Notes under the pieces: generated by a model | What the model was told of the DNA's origin: nothing | The model's database searches: none | The model's input: only the letters and a program-made list of their open reading frames with translations | Made by a program: the position numbers and the translations under genes | Shown: in pieces, positions 40,714 to 64,000 of the stretch | Numbering within the stretch: the first letter of the stretch is position 1 | Layout: each line of letters begins with the position of its first letter | Origin: Antennarius striatus | Lineage: Eukaryota > Chordata > Actinopteri > Lophiiformes > Antennariidae | DNA: 64,000 nt | Reading direction: 5' to 3' | NCBI RefSeq assembly: GCF_040054535.1 | Contig: NC_090785.1 | Location: 17,312,501 to 17,376,500, forward strand

Positions 40714-41989
40714 TACACTTATAGCTGTAGAAGCTTGCTGCATCCAATGTGACATTTAACCTCCTTGTCTAAACTTCCTTTAGCTTTTTATTTTTGATTC
40801 CTTTCCTGCAAACTGTGTGTTCATCAATGCCTCCAGAGACAGAAAGCAGCGTTGCAAAACAACAAAGAAAAATGTCAGAGGGATTAAATAGCGAGTTTTA
40901 TACTTAAATACATTTTTGGCTTTCCTGGTTTGTAGTGTCCCCTGGCTCTCGCCAGTAGTCAGCTGGGATAGGCTGTAGCAGCCCTGCAAAGTACACTCGC
41001 AAAGTAGAGGAAGCGTCTGTAGACGAGAGGATTACTACAAGACAATGGATGGATGGATGGATGGATGGATCAATAAAAAATGTCAGAATTGTGTTTCCGT
41101 GAAAAGAAAGCAGCTGTAGTTCAACTGCAAAAGCCACTCAAGTGTTTGGATCTCTAAAATCCCACCGTCTCAGGAATGTGTTATCTCCAGCTCCAACACG
41201 TTGCTGTTCTGTGTTTGAGTCCAGATCGACAGCCTGGACGTGAAAGCCCAGACGCCCCTGTTCACAGCTGTCAGTGGGAAACATCTGGACTGTGTGGCCG
41301 CCCTGCTGAAGGCCGGAGCCGATCCTAATGGCAGCCAGTACAACAGCAGCACCCCGGCGCTGACCGCCGCCCGGGAGGGCGACGTAGACGTGCTCCGAGA
41401 GCTGCTGAGGTTTGGGGCCGAGGTAGATGTCAGACCCAAAGTTCCAGAGTGGGCCTCCAATACCACAGCCTGCAGGGGGGCCCTGTACATCTCAGCGGTT
41501 TATGGACACTTCAACTGCTTTAAGCTGCTCCTGCTCCACGGGGCCAACCCCAACTACAACTGCACCGATGTGAAGATGCTGGCCAGGATCAAACAGCCAA
41601 AGACTGTTCTGGAGGTGTGTCTCCGCTATGGCTGTGGGCTGGAGTACATCCAGCTTCTCATAGACTTTGGAGCAGACGTCTATCTACCTACGCTCATCAT
41701 TGACAAGACCACCAAGCAGAACGAAGCTGTGGTTATGCTGCTCAAGCAGAGAGGTGAGACCGACTATCCTGAAGGTTATCCTCAAGTGAAGCAGGTCTCA
41801 AAATGTTCATGTTGATCCATTTATTTGTCTGTTTGTGCTCCAGTTGTGCCAAAAACACTGATGTCACAGACCCGACTAGCAATACGAAGATTCCTCCCCC
41901 CCGCTGATAAGGAACCAGCCATTGACAGTTTGGACCTTCCCTTGATCCTGAGGAGGTACCTGAAACACGACACCTCTGAACTTAAATGA
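40257..41989 (+). CDS. asb12: ankyrin repeat and SOCS box protein 12
   Basis: Substrate-recognition subunit of Cullin-5/Elongin ubiquitin ligases. Coding exons 40257-40517, 41225-41753, 41844-41989; 936 nt, 311 residues, close to the mammalian length. It begins MSLMDISKIFSLLQP, matching the ASB12 N-terminus, which fixes the start; an in-frame GTG upstream at 40233 is not the start. Ankyrin repeats span about residues 65-255 (TPLRTAAALGHLKCLELLLE, TPLFTAVSGKHLDCVAALLK, GALYISAVYGHFNCFKLLL, EYIQLLIDFGADVYLP). The C-terminal SOCS box has the BC-box-like TLMSQTRLAIRR and a Cul5-box-like LDLPLIL. The phases 0 and 1 at the two introns are consistent. Its targets are unknown; mammalian ASB12 is mostly muscle-expressed as I recall. 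Confidence 0.95.
40640..40712 (+). repeat. retroposon 3' end with (TCTA)n tail
   Basis: The sequence before the tetranucleotide run is a recurrent fish retroposon terminus; 12-13 copies of TCTA follow. Confidence 0.7.
40920..41070 (+). repeat. retroposon 3' fragment with (GGAT)n tail
   Basis: CAGCTGGGATAGGCTGTAGC, a decayed middle, then ATGGATGGATGGATGG. It is the same kind of element as at 26985-27075. Confidence 0.65.
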
Positions 41990-42066
41990 GGCCCACTCTG
42001 GATCAGATGAGTGGACGGGGACTTTTCTTAACTTTTTAGCTGTACATAACTATGCAAACTGTTACG

Positions 42067-42072
42067 AATAAA
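42067..42072 (+). terminator. asb12 poly(A) signal
   Basis: AATAAA 78 nt after the asb12 stop, giving a very short 3' UTR. Another AATAAA occurs near 42252. Confidence 0.6.
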
Positions 42073-42089
42073 TTGATTTTTAACTCAAC

Positions 42090-44683
42090 AACGCTTACTA
42101 AAGAGTTTTTATCACAAAGACAACCATCCTAATGGGCTCCATGTTAGGAAGTCTGTCCTGCCCTTGGGAAGTGCACCACCAAGGTTGACCACTAGGGACT
42201 GCAGTAACACTGTTTATTGCTCTTGTCAGAACTTCTCAGTGTTTTATTTCAATAAAACATATAATTTATTCTTAGATTAGCAAGAATCCGCTAGAAACAC
42301 ACAGCGTGATACTATCTGTATCCCACCACTGCTTTAGATTTTAGAAAACCTTGTATCTTCAGAACATGGGAAAGCAAAGGTTATATTCAGAGGCCAACTG
42401 GAGCAGAATATTTATAGATGTCACATCTTAATGCTTACAGAGAAGTTATTTGCATGCTAACATTTCACCATCCTCATGTTATTATCTCATTGTTACATGT
42501 GTGTGAGACCTTAACTCTTTCTTCTGCAGCACAAAGAGGAATTAGTGAGTCACTGCTAGGAACAGGGCCCACAAATAGGAAATGATGTCACACAACAGGA
42601 AACCACAGCACAATGCTCTCACTCACACACTGACGCCTCCATATGCAGGTTCTGTAGAGGTTTTATTTTCAACAAAAGTACAGCTATATCAGATATGGAT
42701 TTATTTTTTACAGCAAAGTACAACATATTCCCAGTGCTTCTGATTACATCAAAACATATAATGTACATACAGCTGACATCTCCACTCTTCCATTCACAGT
42801 TTCTGGATTGAATAGGCATTATTTTTCAGGTTTTTCATTTCTACAACAAATAATAAAACTCAAAAGGCCAGCAAGAAAGAAAATGACAAATGTTTGCATA
42901 TGGTGACAAAGGATACTGTGAGTAAAAGTTTCTGCGATAAGCAAAAATCCATACCTCAAACTAGATGGTAATATACAATGAAGAGATTACAGAAGTGGGA
43001 TGTCTGTCTTCTGTTAACCTTCCTGTCATTGAACACCACATCAACATATGGCTCATTGAAGATTCGGTTGTACCCTGACTATTCTGAAACAACACAGGAC
43101 TGAATAACTAACTGCAGGATCTCCGTTAAACGTGAGTGAACGACTCATGCACACCCAGGAATAGAAGGATCTATTTAAATCTGAGCGGCCTCTGATTGAC
43201 AGGCTGCTAACTTGGCTGTCATGGTTTTGTGATCAGAATGAGGAAAAAAAAACCTTCAGCTGCAGAGAAAGCTGTCCTCTCTGCTCTCTGCACAAGGTCA
43301 GGATGGTATGAAAAAATGAAACAGATATGTACACCCTTTAAGGAGGTGGCCAAGATGGTCAGATTTAATACTACATTCAATGATTACAAGTGAGGAATTA
43401 ATTTGTACTGTCAAGTTATTATACTGTAAAGAATCATTTCTTAAATAGAAACAAGAGCACGACATGAATTGAAAGTGTGTATGTGTGTTTCTGTGTGTGT
43501 GTGTGTGTTCGGGATTATGTTTATTTTTAACTCATCCCTAGAGTTTTCGCATTTATTCAGCTCTTCTGCATGACTACAAATCTATACACTCCCATGATCA
43601 TCGCTAACTCTTATTTGGTTCACCGATGTCGTAGAAAAATGATACCCGTTTTGTCTCAGCAGTTAATGGATTCCAAAGAACAATTCTGAGCCATGACAGT
43701 GTTGGCTGGAGTCAAAGAAAAGAAATTAAGATTTGAAATAATATATGCGCATTAATTATAATGTTACACTTTAAAGTACCCATTATATTTGGGCAAAGCG
43801 AGCGTCAGTGCCTTTAGGTTCACCGATCAAGGGTTCAGTCTTTGATTGAGCTGGAGGAAAGACGTTCCGCTCTACGTGAGAATAAATAAAACCAGAAGCT
43901 ACAGTAACTGTAATGCACAGTGAGCAGGAGACAGGTGGACAGAGAAAGGAGCTCCCTTCAGTGAGACGGTGTGGGTTCACAAATGGGTGGTTCAGTGTTG
44001 TGGAAAAAAAATCCCATTTGAAGTGAATTGAAACTGAACAATCTGATAAGAGTCTTAAGTCTCATGCAAAATATTTGGATGCCACAAGCATGCATTTACC
44101 TGGTACTGAGGTCTACCGCACGCTAGAACTGGAACAACATTCGTCTCCAACGCAAAATACCAATATCCAAATATATGATCTGTTCTTTTTACACTATTTA
44201 CAGTGTGTAGCTGACAAAGGTAAAATAGAAGATTCTTCTGTTGATTCGTAACTCACTGTTAATAATATACTGTATTTGTGAAACCTAGCTTCACTAAAGA
44301 AAATCTCCTCTTTTTATATATATATTTATATGTAAATTAAATATTTCTGAGTTTTAAATAGATAACAATAAAGGACTTCTATGTAGATTCTAAATGTCTG
44401 AAATTAGAATGATTTCTTTCTTTTTTTTGCAATAAAATTACTGTGATGTGTGATATAATATAGCTAGGTGTTTTCTAAGTGTTTCAGTCAGACAGCACAG
44501 TATCTACTCATATGGAAAAGGCCTGACCTCTATAAGTTCCTTTCCTAGTGGATCTCATGCACTGGGGACCGAGGAATTCCCAGTGTGCATGAAAAACAGA
44601 GATAAACAGAGACAGACAGAGAGAGAGATATAGATAGATGGAGAGAGAGGAGAGAGAGAGAAGGAGAGATAGAGAGGAAGAGA

Positions 44684-44738
<55 letters not shown>

Positions 44739-47097
44739 AGGGACGGAGAGAGATGCCCACACTGAAGGGAAAATACATGACTAATTCAAATCTGCCTGTG
44801 AAACTGAATAGATAATCACTAGTGGAATGCTGGAAGGCACTGTTAGATAGCATCTCTCCTCTCTGCAGCAGAACGGGCCAGCAAAGTGTGCATGCTTATT
44901 TTGTGTGTGTGTGTGTGTGTCTGTGTGTGTGTGTGTGTGTTTGCCTGCATGCTCGCGTCTGTGTGTCGGTACTGGCGGTGGCGACATGGAGTTTGGGAAT
45001 GGGGGTGGGCGTAGCTCGGGACCTGAGGTTATCGTGGCCTGGGAACCGATATGTTTTCGCTGTGCAAGACCAGGGAGTTATCTTCCACAACAATCTCACT
45101 GGGAGCCGTCTCTACACACACCAGCAGCCAACTCACCCGTTTCTCAACTGTCTTTACTGAAATAAAACATAAATTACACAACATACAAAAGCAATTCTAA
45201 GGTGTTTTCTCCAGCAGGTTATAAGGCCCATAAGAAGGCCAACAAATGACATAGAACGATATATAACTCTTTCATATCACATTGTAGTGAATAGTGAAGA
45301 TATATAATGATGTATCACATTGCACAAGTTGTCATACTGTATATGTACTGTCCATTGGGTGATATAAATCAACACAAGAAGTAATTCTGTATTGGTGGTT
45401 AGAAATATGATCACAAACCAAGGACAGGTGTGTCACTTACATTCCAGCTGCAGAAAAGAAGACACCTTCATCATTTTTGTAAATCAGTCGTCTGTCCTCC
45501 TAGAGCTTCTCGTTTTGAACACTGCTGCTGACGTGGGATCAGACTTCACTCAGCTAAATCAATCTGATGTCAGTTCTCTGTGAAAGTGCTGAGTAACTGC
45601 CAGAACACGGATCACACGCGGAAAAAAAAACAAAAACATGATGAGGAAAGAGGGCTGTGATTTTGAACCTCAGAGATGCACGAATCTGTCAGAGGCCACC
45701 TGTATGCCGCGCATCAACTCCCCCTCCTGCCTCCCTCACACCTCAGCAGCGTGCTCTGCTTCAGCACAGACTCCAAACCAGATGACAAGGTGGTCCTGTT
45801 TACTTCTAATTTCTATCATTTTTGGACCATTCCCCCTTGTGCTGGTTGGGAATCTCACACTAAGGCCTCCCATGTTTGCACTGCTGTGATGCGAATGAAG
45901 AAAAAAGAAGAGATCAGACAGAATAGGTGATGTGCTTTTTACGGAAGCGCACCATAATTAAGTCAGCTGCGGAATTATTTTGCAGCTGTCATGAAAACGA
46001 GATATAATTTTAGTCCTTGGCCAATGTATGGATTTCCCTTTCAGCTCCCACTGAATGTTTTCTGAAGGTGGGCTGTACTCTTTCCAAAACACCCAACGAG
46101 CTGCCAGCACAGTGCTACAGGGGTGGTCTCTGTGGGGGAAGGGGAGGTGGGTGTAGAGGGGCTATGAAAAAAGGTAGGCAGACCATAGCCAGCCTATCTC
46201 CTGCTCTCAGCTGTTTCATCTGATTCACAAAACCTCTGACAAATGCATCCCCCAGCCCCTGTGCATGATGGGTTATGAATACCCTGTCAGACGTGATGTG
46301 GTGAAAGGATGTGAATATTCTATTGATGTTACATCTACTGATTTATTGCCTGACCCATTGTATCGCCACCAATGGCAGGTTTCCAGAAGATTGAGGCTCG
46401 TCCTCTGAGAGCTGCACAGGATGAGCAGGTGGAACGGCAGATAGAGGGACCAGAAGAAGGATGTTAAGAGATCGAGGAAAGCACAGAAAGCTAAACGACG
46501 GCGATGGACAGGGCGGTGAAACAGTGATAGTGGAGAGGTCCAGATGCAGACGTCGGCCTGATCGCTCGGCGATCGGAGGTCAAACGGTGTGGAGCGTCAC
46601 AGGTCGTTCAGATGACCAAATCTGGCAGCTGAGCCCCCCACCATTAATCAAATGCACATACAGAAGAATGCAACGCGCAATAATCAGACAGTAGCACTGC
46701 GAGATCTCAGCACTACGGATGCCCTCACTTGGCCTTGAGCTTTTCTCCAGACGATTGATTCACAATGAATTAACAAAATAATCTCAGTAACTCCAGGACA
46801 TTCAGATGGTGTGAATATGCAGAATTCAAGGGAAAGAGTTCATGACAGTAGACTCAGCTGGAAAAGCATGATAACTAAGACTGTTATTAACATATATGAA
46901 TTGTCAAGTCTCACTTTTTTCTTAAGTCTTGAGTCCTCTTGCTGCTTGCAATCACTTTCTATATTATGGTTGGTCCTTATCGAAGTCTCTTGCGTATGTG
47001 TGTTGTTTTGGGGATTCTCTTCATTATGGAACATGATCATCCAGTGTGTAGTGCTTCTAAGAAAAATAGCAGGTCCTTCAGAAGAGTCTGTGTATCT
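42090..47097 (-). other. presumed arhgef9 3' UTR and convergent intergenic DNA
   Basis: 5 kb between two genes that end toward each other. Mammalian ARHGEF9 has a long 3' UTR, so part of this is probably its minus-strand 3' UTR; minus-strand AATAAA candidates lie near 42659 and 42694. It contains a (GT)n tract near 43480-43507, a (GA)n tract at 44617-44734 and a (GT)n tract near 44900-44941. Open frames here are low complexity or unrecognised. Confidence 0.5.
44617..44734. repeat. (GA)n polypurine tract
   Basis: Nearly pure GA/GGA purine run of about 115 nt on the plus strand. Ser-Leu-rich frames across it are artefacts. Confidence 0.95.
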
Positions 47098-61021
<13,924 letters not shown>

Positions 61022-61084
61022 CTGAGTGCGTGTACACGCGCACACACACGCACACACACATACACACAAACACGGACACACACG
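61022..61084. repeat. CA-rich tract at arhgef9 splice acceptor
   Basis: Imperfect (CA)n with CG steps. On the transcript it is a (UG)n-like tract ending within about 10 nt of the CAG acceptor (61024-61022). Shorter CA repeats lie at 61195-61216. Confidence 0.9.
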
Positions 61085-62302
61085 CATGCACTTTAAAAAC
61101 TGAGCTTGTGAAAGTGGTAAGTCTATGAAGTTGATCAAGACATACAAATAAATAAATTCTTTGACACTTAAACTTGTGAGCATGAATCCACATAAACACA
61201 CACACACACACACACCACATTTATAGTACTTACACATAGAGCATTACACAAAGGGTCTCTGGTAGTTTGGACAATGTTGGTTTAGTATGTTTGTGGAAAT
61301 TGTGGAACCAACTGCCAAACTTCAAGGTTTAAAAAAAGCCTCTATCTGAGATCCTCTGATGCCCAGAGGATATTCAATAGCCAACTTCAGTGCTATGTGT
61401 GACTCAAACTCTCCCCCTCACTCACTAAAACACACAGAGACACATCCAGACACAGTGTTCTCCACTCTTGCTCATAGAAAGGGCCAAGTGACCGTGGTTT
61501 CAGATGTCCAGCAGCCAACACCTGATGACACACAGTTTGCCAAGAGAACATCAAAGAACTGACGGGTAGAATGCCAAACACAAGATGGGAAATGCAGCGC
61601 CACAGACAAGCAGAGTGACAGGTGGTAGAGCACTGACTGTAGACGTGAAATACCAGCGCAGCATTACGGCTGAGGAAAAGTCAGAGTCAATAGTAAACAG
61701 AGTGCTGAAAAAAAAAATTCTTTCCAGGTAGGAATAAAGATGACTGTTAAGAGAAATGATCATTCCAAAATTTATCTAATTGCAAAAAATGTAGAATTTA
61801 AAACTTATGAATACATTTAATATTACTTTACTTTTGACTCATCAGTTCTGACTTTCTATCGAGGTCACTGCAATGATGTGAGAACGCCATGGGATAGTTA
61901 ATGTTTGGTAATGTTGAGGGTACACTGTGTGGACAGACTGGAGAGGGCGGGCAGGCTGGATGGGTGGATGAAGCTGGGAAAACGCACCTTTGACGTGGTG
62001 TTTTGGAACCGTGGAGTTGCTATAGGGTTGATATAGAAAACCTGTTTTGTTTGGGGCTGAGGAGGGTGGGGTTCCACCTTGGAGAAAGAGAATGACAGAA
62101 AAGAAAGAAACCTTTGGTTGACCGTCAGTCAGCCTCTTTGCCCTGCCCTCTTAGAAGTGAATATGGAAGAGTAGACAGGTGGGGATGGCCATGAGGACTG
62201 TCTGGGGATTGGGGGGGAAGGGGGAGGGTTCTGCTCTAGAAAGTTTTCTGTCTACAACAAAGATCTTTCATCAATAGTAAAGATGGAGTTGTAGAATACA
62301 TG
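61085..62302. other. arhgef9 upstream intron, window part
   Basis: Presumed intron between the SH3 exon(s) beyond the window and the exon ending at 60821. Searched for a tryptophan-rich SH3 exon on the minus strand and found none. A G-rich patch lies at 62200-62229. Confidence 0.55.
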
Positions 62303-64000
62303 TGCATCTAAAAAAAAAATCAGAATATCATGGAAAAGTACATTTCCCTCCATAATGTAAATTGAAATACTGAAACTGTATTATATTCTAGATTAATTAA
62401 AAATTAACTGAGACATTTGAAGCCGTTCTTATTTTAATTTTTATAATTTTGGTTTACAGCTCACAACATTCTCAAATCTGGTATCTCAAAAAAAATATTA
62501 GAATATTTCATAAGACCAGCCAAAAAAATTATAATATAGATAAGTTAAACTTCTAAAGTATGCTCATCAATGTATACAATACTTTTACAGGCTTTCTTTT
62601 GCACAAAATGACTGCATCAATGTGGCGCAGCATGGAGGCGATCAGCCTGTGACACTGCTGAAGCCCAGGTTGTTCTACTGCCCAGGTAGCACAGTAACAC
62701 CAGACCATTGTCAGCAAATCAATTCCATTTTTAGGTTTTTACAATGTGGTCACATGCACAGTCTTGCTGGAAAAGGACTTCAGCATCTCCAAGAAGCTAG
62801 TCAGCACACAGAAGCATTAAGTGCACTAAAACCTCCTAATGGAGGCTGTGTTGACTTTGGACTTGATAAAACAGAGTGAACCAACGTCAGCGGTTAACAT
62901 GGATTCCAAACCTTCAATGACTCTGACACTTTACACTGGACTTAAAGCATCATGGATTCTGCATCTCTGCTCTCTTTCTCCAGACTCTGGGACCTTGAAT
63001 TCGAAATAAATACAAAACTTACTTTCATCTCAAAAGGAAACTTTGGACCACTGAGCAATGGTCCACTTTTCGCTCTGCATGACCCAGGTAAGAGGCTTCT
63101 GGTGTTGTCCCTAATTCTGCAATGGCTTGACACGAGAAAGGCGATACTTGTCAATTTGCTGGACACGTCTTTGTGTAGCGATTCTTGATGTTCTGAATCC
63201 AGCTGCATTCCACTCCTTGTGACGTACCCTCAAGTTACTGAATCAACATTGCGTAACACTCCTCTCAAGGCAGTGGTCATCCTTGCTGCTTGTGCACCTT
63301 TTTTCTTTTTTAACCACATTTCGCCCTTCCAGTTAACGTTCTACGAACATGCTTTGATGCAGCACTCTAAACAGCCAGGCCTCCCAGCAATTTTCTTCCC
63401 TCTTTGCGGAAGGACTCAGTGAATGTCTTCTGGACAACTGTCAAATCTGTGGTCTTTCCCATGATTGGGGTACTAAAAAAATTGCATTTATACTGCAGAA
63501 ATAATGACTTACATTATCCTAAGACATTTAAATCAGTCGACTGGACTTGTATTAAGTTCCTTGGAGATGTTTCCCCTCTCATCCAAGAGGCTTCTTCAGT
63601 TCTGGTGGTGTTTGGTGTTGTTAAAATTTGTATTTGACGACCACTGACAGTCCCTGGCACTCCCAACAACCATCGTTGGGGCAGCCAGGCGGGTCTTGGC
63701 AATGATCATTGGAATATGAATTGCACTGACCACACCTTATAGAGGTTGGAACCTCAGGCAACACAAACCTCTACCAGAACTGAAGAAGCCTCTTAGATGA
63801 GAGGTGAAATGTCTCCAAGAAACTATCTCCATGTCCTGTGGATTGATTTAAGTGACTCTGGGTAACAATGACCTGGATGAAAGAGACCTTTCACAGATTC
63901 AAATTAAATATTCTAATACTTTGAGACAGACTTTTTTGTATTCTTTTGAGATAATATGACGTGATTAATAAAAAAATAGGTTTGCTTGAAATATTTTAGT
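62303..64000 (-). mobile_element. decayed Tc1/mariner-type element, cut by window edge
   Basis: The DNA follows a widespread fish Tc1-type element end to end: the left terminal A/T-rich part (CAGAATATCATGGAAAAGTA), TGTGGCGCAGCATGGAGGCG (transposase C-terminal region, minus strand), GGATTCTGCATCTCTGCTCT, GACTCTGGGACCTTGAATTC, GTCTTCTGGACAACTGTCAA, and CCCATGATTGGG at the transposase start. Many small indels and stops break the reading frame, so it is inactive. The right terminal part is interrupted by a foldback element (63528-63851), resumes at about 63888, and runs off the window. Confidence 0.8.
63528..63851. mobile_element. foldback (inverted-repeat) element nested in the Tc1 relic
   Basis: Two arms of about 79 nt (63528-63606 and 63773-63851) are inverted copies of each other, sharing GAAGAAGCCTCTTRGATGAG-type sequence, with a spacer of about 166 nt. 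This arm motif is common in fish genomes. It contains no meaningful coding frame and separates two parts of the older Tc1 element. Confidence 0.8.

Larger units (their letters stand above)
40518..41224. other. asb12 intron 1 with retroposon tails
   Basis: 707-bp intron. CCTCGGGATTAATAAAGTAT followed by (TCTA)n at 40660-40712 is the usual 3' end of a fish retroposon. A second fragment at about 40920-41070 ends in (GGAT)n. Confidence 0.65.

Noticed and set aside
44508-44853. Ser-Leu repeat frames
   Set aside because: Translation of the (GA)n tract.
61100-64000. Search for the arhgef9 SH3 exon
   Set aside because: No tryptophan-rich SH3-like frame on the minus strand; probably outside the window.

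Overview
The window is vertebrate nuclear DNA, and almost certainly from a teleost fish. Its genes are split into many short exons with GT/AG borders. The intervening DNA is rich in (CA)n and other simple repeats and carries Tc1/mariner, Tigger/pogo-like and LINE remnants typical of fish. The gene set is the fish counterpart of human Xq11-q12, compressed into 64 kb. A percomorph-like fish is my guess from the compactness; the sequence alone does not prove it.

Layout, left to right. 1-5.2 kb: intergenic DNA downstream of ar, with no recognisable gene. 6.2-14.4 kb, minus strand: an androgen receptor (nine coding exons, 686 residues predicted). 15.9-23.4 kb, minus strand: moesin, an ERM membrane-cytoskeleton linker (about 579 residues). 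24.5-35.5 kb, plus strand: zc4h2 (five exons, 224 residues), head-to-head with moesin across a CpG-bearing presumed shared promoter. 40.3-42.0 kb, plus strand: asb12 (ankyrin repeats plus SOCS box, 311 residues). 47.1-61.0 kb, minus strand: arhgef9/collybistin (DH-PH part and C-terminus, 454 residues). The SH3 exons of arhgef9 were not found and presumably lie beyond the right edge. 62.3 kb to the end: a decayed Tc1-type element with a foldback element inserted in it. I derived each exon set by following reading phase across GT/AG borders; every assembled coding length is divisible by three and matches the family.

The genes do not form a pathway. They are a conserved chromosomal block: a steroid receptor, a cortical actin linker, a neurodevelopmental zinc-finger protein, a putative muscle E3-ligase adaptor and an inhibitory-synapse Rho-GEF.

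The most interesting non-genic signal is that long dinucleotide repeats sit directly at splice acceptors in three of the five genes (ar exon 2, one moesin coiled-coil exon, arhgef9 DH-side exon). In each case the transcript strand reads (UG)n. In ar the same exon also has a complementary (CA)n tract 8 nt past its donor, so the exon encoding the first zinc finger could be looped out. Other points are an extra 92-nt intron in the ar hinge, an altered ar nuclear-localisation region, an unusual moesin start exon, and several CTCF-like motifs around ar.
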